Shown here: piece by piece, positions 14,524-22,435 of the stretch
Numbering within the stretch: position 1 is the first letter of the stretch
Layout of the letters: each line of letters opens with the position of its first letter
Source: Betaproteobacteria bacterium
Lineage (GTDB): Bacteria; Pseudomonadota; Gammaproteobacteria; Burkholderiales; SG8-39
Assembly: GCA_004298295.1 (NCBI GenBank)
Contig: SCUH01000301.1
Span: 1 to 26,287 of the forward strand
DNA: 26,287 bases
Direction: 5' to 3'
Translations under genes and position numbers: made by a program
The notes under the pieces: model-generated
What the model saw: only the letters and a program-made list of their open reading frames with translations
Told to the model about the DNA's origin: nothing
Databases searched by the model: none

Positions 14524-16029
14524 ATGGACATCTTCGCCAATCTCGCGCTCGGCTTCGGCGTCGCGCTGACGCCCTTCAACCTGTTGATGTGCCTGATCGG
14601 AGTGCTGCTCGGCACGCTGATCGGGGTGCTGCCCGGCGTCGGACCGGTGGCGACCATCGCCATGCTGCTGCCGATCACCTTCAACCTCAACCCGATCGCG
14701 GCGCTGATCATGCTCGCAGGAATCTATTACGGCGCGCAGTACGGCGGCTCGACGACCGCGATCCTGGTCAATCTGCCCGGCGAATCGTCGTCGGTGGTGA
14801 CGTGCCTCGACGGCTACCAGATGGCGCGCCAGGGCCGCGCCGGGCCGGCCCTCGCCACGGCGGCGCTGGGATCCTTTTTTGCCGGTTGCATTGCCACGCT
14901 GATCGTGGCGATGTTCGCGCCGCCGCTCGCCGAGGTGGCGCTGAAATTCGGTCCGGCGGAGTACTTCTCGCTCATGGTGCTCGGCCTGGTTGCGGCGGTG
15001 GTGCTGGCGCACGGCTCGCTGCTGAAGGCGATCGCGATGGTGATTCTCGGGCTGCTGCTCGGCCTGATCGGCACCGACGTCAATTCCGGCGTGCTGCGCT
15101 TTGCCTTCGGCATTTCGGAGCTCGCCGACGGCATCGGTTTCGTCACGGTGGCGATGGGCATGTTCGGGCTCGCCGAGATCATCGCCAACCTGGAGCACCA
15201 GGGCACGCGTGAGGTGTTTACCAAGAAGGTGACGCACCTGTGGCCGACCAAGGAGGACTGGAAGCGCATCTGGGCCCCGATTCTGCGCGGCACCTTCCTC
15301 GGTTCGGCGCTCGGCATTCTGCCCGGCGGCGGCGCGCTGCTCGCGTCTTTCGGCGCCTACACGCTGGAAAAGAAGGTGTCGAAGTATTCGCGCGAGTTCG
15401 GCAAGGGGGCGATCGAGGGGGTCGCGGCGCCGGAGTCGGCCAACAACGCCGGCGCGCAGACTTCGTTCATCCCGCTGCTGACGCTGGGCATCCCGTCCAA
15501 CGCGGTCATGGCGCTGATGATCGGCGCCATGATGATCCAGGGCATCGCGCCGGGCCCGCAGGTGATGACCGAACGGCCGCAGCTCTTCTGGGGCATGATC
15601 GCCTCGATGTGGGTGGGCAACCTGATGCTGGTGGTGCTCAACCTGCCGCTCATCGGCATGTGGATCAAGCTGCTGACGGTGCCCTACCGGATCCTCTATC
15701 CGTCGATCCTCGTGTTCATGGCGATCGGCGTGTTCAGCCTCTCCAACAACCCCTTCGACGTGCTGCTGATGGGATTGTTCGGCCTGCTCGGCTACGTCTG
15801 CGTCAAGCTCGAATGCGAGCCGGCGCCGATGATCCTCGGCTTCATCCTCGGGCCGCTCATGGAAGAGAACCTACGGCGCGCGATGCTGCTCTCGCGCGGC
15901 GATCCGCTGACCTTCATCCAGAAGCCGATTTCCGCCGGCTTCATCATCGCCTCGGTCATCCTGCTCGTGATCATCGCGCTGCCCCAGCTGCGCAAGAAGC
16001 GCGCCGAAGTCTTCGTCGAAGAGGTATGA
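14524..16029 (+). CDS. tctA: Tripartite tricarboxylate transporter, large membrane subunit TctA
   Basis: 501 residues, about twelve membrane segments. The duplicated family motif is seen as GTLIGVLPGVGPVATIAML near the N-terminus and GTFLGSALGILPGGGALLASF in the middle. YYGAQYGGSTTAILVNLPGE and PESANNAGAQTSFIPLLTLGIP are classic TctA signatures. Length is the usual 500. It works with TctB and the TctC binding protein in cation-driven import; the substrate (citrate, other dicarboxylate, aromatic acid) cannot be told from TctA. Its stop overlaps the start of the binding-protein gene (ATGA). Confidence 0.96.
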   Translation: MDIFANLALGFGVALTPFNLLMCLIGVLLGTLIGVLPGVGPVATIAMLLPITFNLNPIAALIMLAGIYYGAQYGGSTTAILVNLPGESSSVVTCLDGYQMARQGRAGPALATAALGSFFAGCIATLIVAMFAPPLAEVALKFGPAEYFSLMVLGLVAAVVLAHGSLLKAIAMVILGLLLGLIGTDVNSGVLRFAFGISELADGIGFVTVAMGMFGLAEIIANLEHQGTREVFTKKVTHLWPTKEDWKRIWAPILRGTFLGSALGILPGGGALLASFGAYTLEKKVSKYSREFGKGAIEGVAAPESANNAGAQTSFIPLLTLGIPSNAVMALMIGAMMIQGIAPGPQVMTERPQLFWGMIASMWVGNLMLVVLNLPLIGMWIKLLTVPYRILYPSILVFMAIGVFSLSNNPFDVLLMGLFGLLGYVCVKLECEPAPMILGFILGPLMEENLRRAMLLSRGDPLTFIQKPISAGFIIASVILLVIIALPQLRKKRAEVFVEEV

Positions 16030-16988
16030 GGCAATTTCTCGCGTGCGTCGTGCTGCTCGCCGCCGCGGGCGGCGCCGCGGCGCAAGCCTGGCCCGCCAAG
16101 CCGATCCGGCTGATCGCGCCCTACGCGGCGGGCGGCCCGATCGACATCAGCGCGCGGCTGCTGGCACCCAAGCTGCAGCAGGCGCTCGGCCAGCCGGTGC
16201 TGGTGGAAAACCGTCCCGGCGCCGGCGGCAACATCGGTGCCGATTTCGTCGCCAAGAGCGCGCCCGACGGCTATACGCTGGTGATCGGCGCGATCGCCAC
16301 GCACGCCATCAATCCCTGGCTGTTTGCCGCCATGCCGTACGACCCGATCAGGGATTTCCGCCCCGTCGCGCTGATCGTGCAGGTGCCTAACGTGCTGGTG
16401 GTGAACAACGAGCTGCCGGCACGCAGCGTGAAGGACCTGATCGCGCTGGCGAAAGCGCGGCCGGGCAAGCTCGATTTCGCCTCCGGTTCCACCGGCTCCA
16501 CGGGCCATCTCGCGGGCGAGATGTTCAAGCTGATGACCGGCACCTACATGGTGCACATTCCCTACAAGGGCGCCGCGCCCGCGGTGACCGATCTCATGGC
16601 AGGACGCGTGCACCTGATGTTCGACAACCTCGCCAGCGCGCTGCCCAACGTGAAGGCGGGCAAGGTGCGCGCCCTGGCCGTCACGACGCGGCAGCGCTCG
16701 GGCTTCCTGCCCGAGCTGCCGACGCTCGACGAAGCGGGGCTGAAGGGCTTCGAGATGACGACCTGGTGGGGCGTGATGGCGCCGGCAAAGACGCCCGACG
16801 CGGTCGTGCAGCGCCTCAACGCGGAGATCTTCAAGGCGCTCGAGCTTGCCGACGTGAAAGAGCGCCTGCGCGCCATGGGCTCGGAAACTCCCGCGGTGCG
16901 CACGCCACAGGCGTTCAGCGCCTTCGTCGCCTCGGAGCTGAAGACCTACGGCGAATTGGTGAAGCGCTCGGGCGCAAAGCCCGATTAG
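16026..16988 (+). CDS. tctC: Tripartite tricarboxylate transporter substrate-binding protein (Bug/TctC family)
   Basis: 320 residues with a Sec signal peptide (MRQFLACVVLLAAAGGAAAQ, cleavage near AAA-QA). The mature protein begins WPAKPIRLIAPYAAGGPIDISAR and contains NRPGAGGNIGADFVAKSAPDGYTL, VHIPYKGAAPAVTDLMAGRV and LPTLDEAG, all canonical Bug-family motifs; the two-domain venus-flytrap fold binds a carboxylate in the periplasm. The PIDISAR segment carries the Asp used to hold ligand amino or carboxylate groups in characterised members. Start ATG 16026 overlaps the tctA stop. It converges with the ridA-like gene with no terminator visible in the 5-bp spacer. Confidence 0.95.
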   Translation: MRQFLACVVLLAAAGGAAAQAWPAKPIRLIAPYAAGGPIDISARLLAPKLQQALGQPVLVENRPGAGGNIGADFVAKSAPDGYTLVIGAIATHAINPWLFAAMPYDPIRDFRPVALIVQVPNVLVVNNELPARSVKDLIALAKARPGKLDFASGSTGSTGHLAGEMFKLMTGTYMVHIPYKGAAPAVTDLMAGRVHLMFDNLASALPNVKAGKVRALAVTTRQRSGFLPELPTLDEAGLKGFEMTTWWGVMAPAKTPDAVVQRLNAEIFKALELADVKERLRAMGSETPAVRTPQAFSAFVASELKTYGELVKRSGAKPD

Positions 16989-16993
16989 TCCGT

Positions 16994-17380
16994 CTAAAGC
17001 ACTGCGATCGTTTGCACTTCGATGAGGAACTGCTCGCCGACCAGCCGGTCGATGACGAGCAGCGTGTTCGGCGGGTACTTGCCGTCCGTGAACAGCTTCG
17101 GAAATTCGCGCAGCCGCCAGGCCATGAATTTCGGGATGTCCTGAGAGTGCACGAGATAGGTCGTGAATTGGACGACGTTCGCCCAGCCCGCGCCCGCAGC
17201 CGCGAGCGCCTTGCCGATCTGCGCGAACACGCCTGCGCACTGGGCGTCGAAATCGTCGCCCGGCGCCAGCATGCCGGCGATGTAGAGCGTCTCGGCGGCG
17301 TTCTTCACCCGCGTCATGTGGGAGTACTGGCCGAGCGGCTTGCCCAGCGCTTCGACGTTCTGGATCGTGATTGCGGCCAT
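16994..17380 (-). CDS. RidA/YjgF-family protein, atypical active site
   Basis: 128 residues, the exact usual length of RidA. RidA hydrolyses reactive enamine/imine intermediates released by PLP enzymes. Family features are LYIAGMLAPGDDFDAQCAGVFAQIGKALAAAG and VVQFTTYLV. The segment where RidA has PARS with the catalytic Arg105 reads PPNT here, so the key Arg is replaced by Asn; the Glu in the last strand (IEVQTIA) is kept. It may belong to a Rid subfamily without imine deaminase activity. A Shine-Dalgarno GGAGA precedes ATG at 17380. It is the last gene of a four-gene minus-strand operon, 11 nt after the haloacid-dehalogenase-like gene. Confidence 0.85.
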   Translation of the reverse strand: MAAITIQNVEALGKPLGQYSHMTRVKNAAETLYIAGMLAPGDDFDAQCAGVFAQIGKALAAAGAGWANVVQFTTYLVHSQDIPKFMAWRLREFPKLFTDGKYPPNTLLVIDRLVGEQFLIEVQTIAVL

Positions 17381-17391
17381 TTCCGGTTCTC

Positions 17392-18120
17392 CTATTCTTG
17401 GCGCGGCAGCAGCTGACGCGCGAGATCGACAAAATCGTCGGCGTTGCAATCGAAGGCGCGCTCGGGCCTGAGGTCGGCGCGCACCTGCGGGCCGTACTCG
17501 AACGGCCGGCGCACGAACGCGGTGCGCAGGCCGCAGGCCTTGGCGGCGTACAGGTCGTCCTTGTGAGCGGCGACCAGCATGAGTTCGCGCGGCGCGAGGC
17601 CGAGGAGCCGCGCCGCACCGAGATAGGTTTCCGGGTCCGGCTTGTAGTGGCCGAAGAGTTCCGCCGAGAGCACGCAGTCCCACGGCAGGCGCGCGTGCTT
17701 CGCCATGTCGACGAGGAGCGCGACGTTGCCGTTGGAGAGTGTCGCGAGGGTGAAGCCGCGCTTGAGCAGCGCCAGGCCGCGGCGCGCGTCGGGCCACGGC
17801 CGCAGCCGGTGCCAGGCCCGGTTCAGATGGTCCTTTTCGGCCTCGGTGAGGCCGGCGATGCGGAACTGCCGCAGCAGATCGTCGAGGATCCTGCGGTGCA
17901 GGGCATCGATCGTCGTCCAGGGGAACTCCCCCGAGCGCACGCGCGCCATCGCGGGCCGGTAGCCCGCGCGCCAGGCGTCTGCGAACGCGGCCCAATTGAC
18001 GCGCAGCGGCTTCGCGCGCCCGAGCTGGCGGCCCTCGCGAATGATCGAGCTGCGCCAGTCGACCACGGTGCCAAAGACATCGAACGCCAGGGCGCGGACC
18101 TGGTTTTGCCGGGTACGCAT
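17392..18120 (-). CDS. HAD-superfamily hydrolase, 2-haloacid dehalogenase type II
   Basis: 242 residues. HAD motif I is ALAFDVFGTVVDW (nucleophile Asp14), motif II is TLSNGN, motif III KPDPETYLGA and motif IV MLVAAHKDDLYAAKACG. The VFGTVVDWR and VAAHxxDL wording is that of type II (L-2-haloacid dehalogenase, HAD_type_II) rather than phosphoglycolate phosphatases. Such enzymes cleave C-Cl bonds of short haloacids, but many homologues act on other substrates. Start ATG 18120 lies 5 nt after the SIMPL gene's stop, so it is part of the same operon. Confidence 0.9.
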   Translation of the reverse strand: MRTRQNQVRALAFDVFGTVVDWRSSIIREGRQLGRAKPLRVNWAAFADAWRAGYRPAMARVRSGEFPWTTIDALHRRILDDLLRQFRIAGLTEAEKDHLNRAWHRLRPWPDARRGLALLKRGFTLATLSNGNVALLVDMAKHARLPWDCVLSAELFGHYKPDPETYLGAARLLGLAPRELMLVAAHKDDLYAAKACGLRTAFVRRPFEYGPQVRADLRPERAFDCNADDFVDLARQLLPRQE

Positions 18121-18125
18121 GAGTC

Positions 18126-18803
18126 TTACTGTAGCTGCACCGTTCCGGTCACCGTCACGGCGATCCGCGTGGCGCCGGCTTCGAGCGCAGGCGCGGCGGC
18201 TTCCGCCGCCATGGCGCGCATCGCCAGTGGCCGCGGCGGCATCGGTCCGCCGCCCGAAAGGTTCAGGTCGCGCAGCCGGTAGCCTTTGGCCTTGAGCGCG
18301 TCGCGCGCGAGGCGGGCGCGTTCCTCGAACGCGGCGATCGCCTCCGCCAGCAGCGTGTTCTCCGCCTGCCGCCGCGCTTCGCCGGAGACGCCGTGCGCGA
18401 GCTGCGCCACGGTCAGGATCGACTGCAGCTTGCCGATCAACTCCGTGGCGGCGCCGAAATCGGACGCTTCGAGCCGCAGCTCCTGCCGCACACGCCAGCG
18501 CGCGATGCGGTTCTTGTCGTAGACCGGGTAAGTCTGGTAATTGCCCGAGCGCGCCTTGACGCTGGGGTAAGCGCGCGCGAGCTCCAGCGCCCGCCGCATC
18601 GAGCGGTTGACGCCTTCGGCAAGCGGCGCCGGGTCGGCGCCTTCGGCCTCGGCCGCAAGCGTCGCGAGCAGCGTGTCGTTCGGCACTTCGCGCTCGGCCT
18701 GTGCCGAGAGCGTGACCAGGTTGAAGAGCGCCGGCGAGGGCTCCTGCCCCTGAGCCGGCAGCGCCGCGAGCAACCCCGCCAGCCATGCGGCACGCAGCCT
18801 CAT
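18126..18803 (-). CDS. Periplasmic SIMPL-domain (DUF541) protein
   Basis: 225 residues with a signal peptide (MRLRAAWLAGLLAALPAQGQ). The mature part has the SIMPL/DUF541 pattern: VTLSAQAEREVPNDTLLATL at the start, VKARSGNYQTYPVYDKN in the middle, RQELRLEASDF, and a C-terminal IAVTVTGTVQLQ strand. E. coli YggE is a well-known member linked to oxidative stress; the molecular role is not established. ATG 18803 overlaps the end of the adenosyltransferase gene by 4 nt. Confidence 0.88.
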   Translation of the reverse strand: MRLRAAWLAGLLAALPAQGQEPSPALFNLVTLSAQAEREVPNDTLLATLAAEAEGADPAPLAEGVNRSMRRALELARAYPSVKARSGNYQTYPVYDKNRIARWRVRQELRLEASDFGAATELIGKLQSILTVAQLAHGVSGEARRQAENTLLAEAIAAFEERARLARDALKAKGYRLRDLNLSGGGPMPPRPLAMRAMAAEAAAPALEAGATRIAVTVTGTVQLQ

Positions 18804-19351
18804 GTCTTGCGCTCGTGCTGCCAGAGGACGTCGTCGCGGCCGGCACTGCGGTTGAACACGCGTCCCAGCACGAACAGCAGGTCCGACAGCCGGTTGAGAT
18901 ACTGGCGCAGCGGCTCGTCGACCCGCTCCTCGCGGCCGAGCGCGACCACGCTGCGCTCGGCCCGCCGGCACACCGTGCGCGCGAGATGCGCGGCCGCGGC
19001 GGCGCGCGTCCCGCCCGGCAGGATGAATTCCTTGAGCGGCGCGAGCGCGGCGTTGTGCTGCGCGATCAGGGCCTCGAGGCGCGCGACCTGCGCTTCGCCA
19101 ACCATGCGGTGGCCCGGAATGCACAGCTCGCCGCCGAGATCGAACAGATCGTGCTGCACCTGAGACAGGGCCTCGCGCGCGCTCGCCGGCACGTCTTCGG
19201 CGAGCACCAGGCCGATCGCCGAGTTGAGCTCGTCGACATCGCCGAGCGCCTGGATGCGCGGCGTATCCTTCGCCACGCGCGTGCCGTCGCCGAGTCCGGT
19301 ATCGCCGGCATCGCCCGTGCGCGTGGTGATTTTCGATAGCCGGTGGCCCAT
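18800..19351 (-). CDS. ATP:cob(I)alamin adenosyltransferase, PduO type
   Basis: 183 residues. It transfers the 5'-deoxyadenosyl group from ATP to cob(I)alamin to make coenzyme B12. The N-terminal ATP-binding signature is KITTRTGDAGDTGLGDGTRV, followed by the conserved ALGDVDELNS helix, GGELC, and the C-terminal RRAER and LNRLSDLLFVLGR. Length and motifs match PduO/MMAB-type enzymes. It is the first gene of a minus-strand operon and diverges from the ACT-domain gene; a TATAAT box lies 13-18 nt upstream of its ATG. Confidence 0.94.
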   Translation of the reverse strand: MGHRLSKITTRTGDAGDTGLGDGTRVAKDTPRIQALGDVDELNSAIGLVLAEDVPASAREALSQVQHDLFDLGGELCIPGHRMVGEAQVARLEALIAQHNAALAPLKEFILPGGTRAAAAAHLARTVCRRAERSVVALGREERVDEPLRQYLNRLSDLLFVLGRVFNRSAGRDDVLWQHERKT

Positions 19352-19363
19352 GGCAGGAGCAGA

Positions 19364-19369
19364 ATTATA
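19364..19369 (-). promoter_or_regulatory. Consensus -10 (TATAAT) for cobalamin adenosyltransferase operon
   Basis: The reverse complement of 19364-19369 is TATAAT, giving a predicted start near 19357 and a leader of only about 6 nt before ATG 19351. No matching -35 is seen. The near-symmetric AATTATA could also serve the plus-strand ACT gene. Confidence 0.5.
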
Positions 19370-19388
19370 GGCCCGCCCGATGCGGGCC
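19370..19388 (+). promoter_or_regulatory. GC hairpin in divergent spacer, 5' of ACT-domain gene
   Basis: GGCCCGC (19370-19376) and GCGGGCC (19382-19388) form a perfect 7-bp stem with a 5-nt loop, directly followed by the ACT gene's Shine-Dalgarno GGAGG (19392-19396). No T-tract follows, so it is not a terminator. It could affect ribosome access or mRNA stability. Confidence 0.35.
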
Positions 19389-19401
19389 CATGGAGGCTGA
19401 C

Positions 19402-19821
19402 ATGACAGCGAAAATCCGCAAGCTCGGCTACTACTCGATGAAGGTTCCCAATCGCGCCGGCGCCGGCGCCAAACTGCTGGAAGCGCTCCGGCTCGAAGGC
19501 GTGAATCTGCTCGCCTTCACCGGTTTCCCGGAAGCCGGCGGCGCGCAGGTCGATTTCGTGCCCGAGAGCGACGCCGCCTTCCGGCGCGCGGCGAAGCGCG
19601 CCGGGATGAAGCTCTCGGCGCGCAAGACCGTGTTCCTCGTTCAGGGCGACGATCGCCCGGGCGCGCTCGCGGGCGCCATGGGCAAACTCGCCGCGGCGCG
19701 CATCAGCATCACCGCGCTCGACGCCGTCACCGCGGGCAAGCAGCGCTTCGGCGCGATTCTCTGGGTGAAGGCGAAGGACGTGACTCGCGCGGCGCGGGTG
19801 CTGGGGGCCAAGGCGGGCTGA
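19402..19821 (+). CDS. Tandem ACT-domain protein
   Basis: 139 residues built from two ACT-like halves: IRKLGYYSMKVPNRAGAGAKLLEALRLEGVNLLAF and VFLVQGDDRPGALAGAMGKLAAARISITAL, each a beta-alpha-beta ligand-binding unit that usually senses amino acids. There is no catalytic domain. The start at 19402 has the best-spaced Shine-Dalgarno (GGAGG, 5 nt); an in-frame ATG at 19390 would add four residues but includes that Shine-Dalgarno in its coding part. The gene is monocistronic and converges with ltaE across a long palindrome. The ligand is unknown. Confidence 0.8.
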   Translation: MTAKIRKLGYYSMKVPNRAGAGAKLLEALRLEGVNLLAFTGFPEAGGAQVDFVPESDAAFRRAAKRAGMKLSARKTVFLVQGDDRPGALAGAMGKLAAARISITALDAVTAGKQRFGAILWVKAKDVTRAARVLGAKAG

Positions 19822-19869
19822 GCTTGCCGGCGCAAAGTCTGGGACCGGTGCGAACTTGATTTCCCCCGT

Positions 19870-19919
19870 TCTCCGGTTTTTTGGATCGAGCGCATGCGCT
19901 CGATCCAAAAAACCGGAGA
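19870..19919. repeat. 50-bp perfect palindrome between convergent genes
   Basis: The 50 bp read identically on both strands: T, CTCCGG, six T, GGATCGAGCG, CATG, CGCTCGATCC, six A, CCGGAG, A. It ends one base before the ltaE stop codon (complement 19920-19922) and begins 48 bp after the ACT-gene stop. As RNA from either strand it would form a 23-bp hairpin with CATG as loop. The T-run is on the 5' side and the A-run on the 3' side, the reverse of an intrinsic terminator, so no U-tract follows the stem in either direction. Confidence 0.9.
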
Positions 19920-20975
19920 TCATGGAAAATTCAACTGCGCGCCTGCCTCGATCATATCGACGAGGATCCCCGCCGCCCGCTCGCACTGCTCGCGCGACAC
20001 ATCGAGGTGCGTGACGGCGCGGATGGTGCGCGCGTCGAACGCAAACACCAGCACGCCGCGCTTCGCCGCGCGCGCCACGACCGACGGCGCATCCGGCGCG
20101 CCCTCGGCAAGACGGAAGACGAGGATGTTGGTCTGCACCGCTTCCGGGTCGAGCAGGACGCGCCGGCTGCCGGCGAGCCGCTCGGCGATGCGCCGCGCGT
20201 TGGCATGGTCTTCGGCGAGCCGCGCCAGATTTTCGTCGAGCGCATACAGGCCCGCCGCGGCATAAAAGCCGACCTGGCGCATCGCGCCGCCGGACATCCG
20301 CCGGTAGCGCTGCGCCGATTGGATCAGCTCGCGGCGGCCGGCGAGGAGCGAGCCGCCGGGCGCGCCCAGGCCCTTCGACAGCGCCACGCCGACGAGATCG
20401 AACGGCGTCGCCAGTTCCGCCGGGATGCGCCGGCTCGCGATGGCGGCATTCCACAGGCGCGCGCCGTCGAGATAGGTGGCGACGCCGCGCGCGCGCGCGG
20501 CGGCGCAGATGCGTTCGGCTTCAGCCTGGGGAAAGATCACGCCGCCCGAGCGGTTGTGGGTATTCTCGATTTCGATGAGCGTCGTGGGCGGATAGATCAC
20601 GTGGCCGCGTGGCTTCAGCGCGGCCAGCATTTCGGACTCGGTGAACGTGCCGTTGCGGCCGATCTCGGTAAATTGCACCCCGGCGTTGGCCGCCGAGCCG
20701 CCGGTTTCGTGCCACACGGCGTGGCATTCGCGGCTCACGATGACGTCGTCGCCGGGCCGCGTCAGAACGCGCAGCGCCACCTGGTTGGCCATGGTCCCGC
20801 TCGGCAGCCAGAGCGCCGCCTCCTTGCCGAGGCGTGCGGCGACCTGCTCCTGCAGCAGGTTCATGGTCGGGTCTTCGCCGTACTGGTCGTCGCCCACGCT
20901 CGCCGCAGCCATGGCGGCGCGCATGGCGGGCGAGGGCAGGGTCACGGTGTCGGAGCGCAAGTCAATCGGTGTCAT
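19920..20975 (-). CDS. ltaE: Low-specificity L-threonine aldolase
   Basis: 351 residues, PLP-dependent fold type I. It splits L-threonine / L-allo-threonine to glycine and acetaldehyde. Visible motifs are DLRSDTVTLPSPAMRAAMA, VGDDQYGEDPTMNLLQEQ, LPSGTMANQVAL, HNRSGGVIFP, YLDGARLWNAA, and SKGLGAPGGSLLAG with the Schiff-base lysine. The ATG at 20975 gives the family-typical MTPIDLRSDTVT start; an in-frame TTG at 20996 would overlap the xseA end and add seven residues. It follows xseA closely and is probably co-transcribed. Confidence 0.95.
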   Translation of the reverse strand: MTPIDLRSDTVTLPSPAMRAAMAAASVGDDQYGEDPTMNLLQEQVAARLGKEAALWLPSGTMANQVALRVLTRPGDDVIVSRECHAVWHETGGSAANAGVQFTEIGRNGTFTESEMLAALKPRGHVIYPPTTLIEIENTHNRSGGVIFPQAEAERICAAARARGVATYLDGARLWNAAIASRRIPAELATPFDLVGVALSKGLGAPGGSLLAGRRELIQSAQRYRRMSGGAMRQVGFYAAAGLYALDENLARLAEDHANARRIAERLAGSRRVLLDPEAVQTNILVFRLAEGAPDAPSVVARAAKRGVLVFAFDARTIRAVTHLDVSREQCERAAGILVDMIEAGAQLNFP

Positions 20976-20992
20976 GGGGAGGCGGGACTCTC

Positions 20993-22225
20993 TCAACGGG
21001 AAGGATCATGGCCCTTGCGCAGGGCCTCGCTCTGGACCCAGCCACTGGCCAGGGTCGTGGTCAGGGTTTCGCCCACACGCACCCGGGTCGCGTCGCGCAG
21101 CACGACGCCCGAGGCATCACGGGTGATCGAGTAGCCGCGCGCCAGGACGGCGCCCGGATCGAGGCCCTGCAGGCTCGCACGCGCGAGCGCGAGGCGCGCG
21201 CCGAAGCCGTCGAGCCGTCGGCCTGCCGCGGAGGCGAGCCGCGCCGAGAGCTGCACGAGCAATTGGCGCGATACCCGCATGCGATCGGCCGGATGCACGA
21301 GCCGCCGCGCCAGCGCGTCGATGCGCTGCATCGCGTATTGGAGGCGGCGCTGCACGTCGCGCGAGGCACGCGCCGCAAGCTGCAGCACCCGCCCCAGCAG
21401 TTCGGCGCGCGACGGGCTGACCAGTTCGGCGGCCGCGGTCGGCGTCGGCGCGCGGCAGTCGGCGGCGAAATCGGCGATCGTGGTGTCGGTCTCGTGGCCG
21501 ACGCCGACCACCACGGGGATGCCGCAGGCGCGGATCGCGCGCGCCACGGCTTCCTCGTTGAACGCCCAGAGGTCTTCGATCGAGCCGCCGCCGCGCACCA
21601 GCAGCAGCACGTCGCACTCGGCGCGCCGCGCGGCGAGCGCCAGCATGCGCGCGATCTTCTCGCCGGCGCCTTCGCCCTGCACGGGCACCGGATAGACGAT
21701 CACCGGGATCGAGGGATTGCGGCGCGCGAGCGTCGTCAGGACATCGCGCAGCGCCGCCGCCTGGAGCGACGTCACGACGCCGATGCGCCGCGGGTGCGCG
21801 GGCGCCGCGCGCTTGGCCTGCGGCGCGAAGAGGCCTTCGCGCTCGAGCTTGTCCTTCAGGCGAAGGAAGCGCTCGTACAGCTGACCGACCCCGGCGCGCC
21901 GCATCGCTTCCACGTTGAGCTGGAAGCGCCCGCGCGGCTCGTACAGCGTCACCAGCGCGCGTGCCTCGACCTGCAGGCCGTCGCGCGGCTCCCAGTCGAG
22001 ATGCGCGGCGCGGCCGCGGAACATGACGCAATCGACCTGCGCCTGTTCGTCCTTCAGCACGAAGTACAGGTGCCCGGAGCTCGCCGGCCTGAGATTCGAG
22101 ATCTCGCCGGCCACCCACAGCAGCGGATAGCGCCGCTCGAGCAGTTCGCGCACGCTGCGCGCCAGCTGCCCGACGCTCAGCACGGCCGTGCCGGCGACGC
22201 CGTCCTGCGGCAGTAGGTCTTTCAA
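20993..22225 (-). CDS. xseA: Exodeoxyribonuclease VII large subunit
   Basis: 410 residues. With XseB it degrades single-stranded DNA from both ends. An N-terminal OB-fold (VAGEISNLRPASSGHLYFVLKD then VDCVMFRG) is followed by the catalytic region: RIGVVTSLQAAALRDVL, VRGGGSIEDLWAFNEE and GVGHETDTTIADFAAD, then a coiled C-terminal part. The start is most likely TTG 22225; GTG inside the GTAVLSVGQL segment (near residue 15) is an alternative. No xseB is in the window. A -10-like TAAAGT on the minus strand at 22255-22260 would give a leader of about 25 nt. Confidence 0.95.
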   Translation of the reverse strand: MKDLLPQDGVAGTAVLSVGQLARSVRELLERRYPLLWVAGEISNLRPASSGHLYFVLKDEQAQVDCVMFRGRAAHLDWEPRDGLQVEARALVTLYEPRGRFQLNVEAMRRAGVGQLYERFLRLKDKLEREGLFAPQAKRAAPAHPRRIGVVTSLQAAALRDVLTTLARRNPSIPVIVYPVPVQGEGAGEKIARMLALAARRAECDVLLLVRGGGSIEDLWAFNEEAVARAIRACGIPVVVGVGHETDTTIADFAADCRAPTPTAAAELVSPSRAELLGRVLQLAARASRDVQRRLQYAMQRIDALARRLVHPADRMRVSRQLLVQLSARLASAAGRRLDGFGARLALARASLQGLDPGAVLARGYSITRDASGVVLRDATRVRVGETLTTTLASGWVQSEALRKGHDPSR

Positions 22226-22254
22226 GAGGATCGCGCCCGGGACATCGCGCCGCT

Positions 22255-22260
22255 ACTTTA
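22255..22260 (-). promoter_or_regulatory. Putative -10 (TAAAGT) of xseA
   Basis: The reverse complement reads TAAAGT, about 30 nt upstream of the TTG start of xseA. It overlaps the 8/9 DnaA-like box at 22259-22267, so DnaA binding there could affect xseA transcription. Confidence 0.35.
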
Positions 22261-22435
22261 ATCCACACCTGCGCGGATTCTGCGACGCGCCGCGCGCACG
22301 GTCGTCGCGGAAGCCCGTTCTTATCCGTAACACCCTGTTTCCTTGACGTAAACATCTGCTGAAGATTTCATCGGCCCCAAGGGGATTGCTTTCCGAAGCC
22401 TGAAGAACCGGCCTGTCCAACGAGAATCCACATAC

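Noticed and set aside
16980..17000. Terminator between tctC and the convergent RidA-like gene
   Set aside because: Only 5 bp separate the stops and no hairpin with T-run is seen in or around them.
19870..19919. Bidirectional intrinsic terminator
   Set aside because: T and A runs are on the wrong sides of the GC stem in both directions, so no U-tract follows the hairpin.
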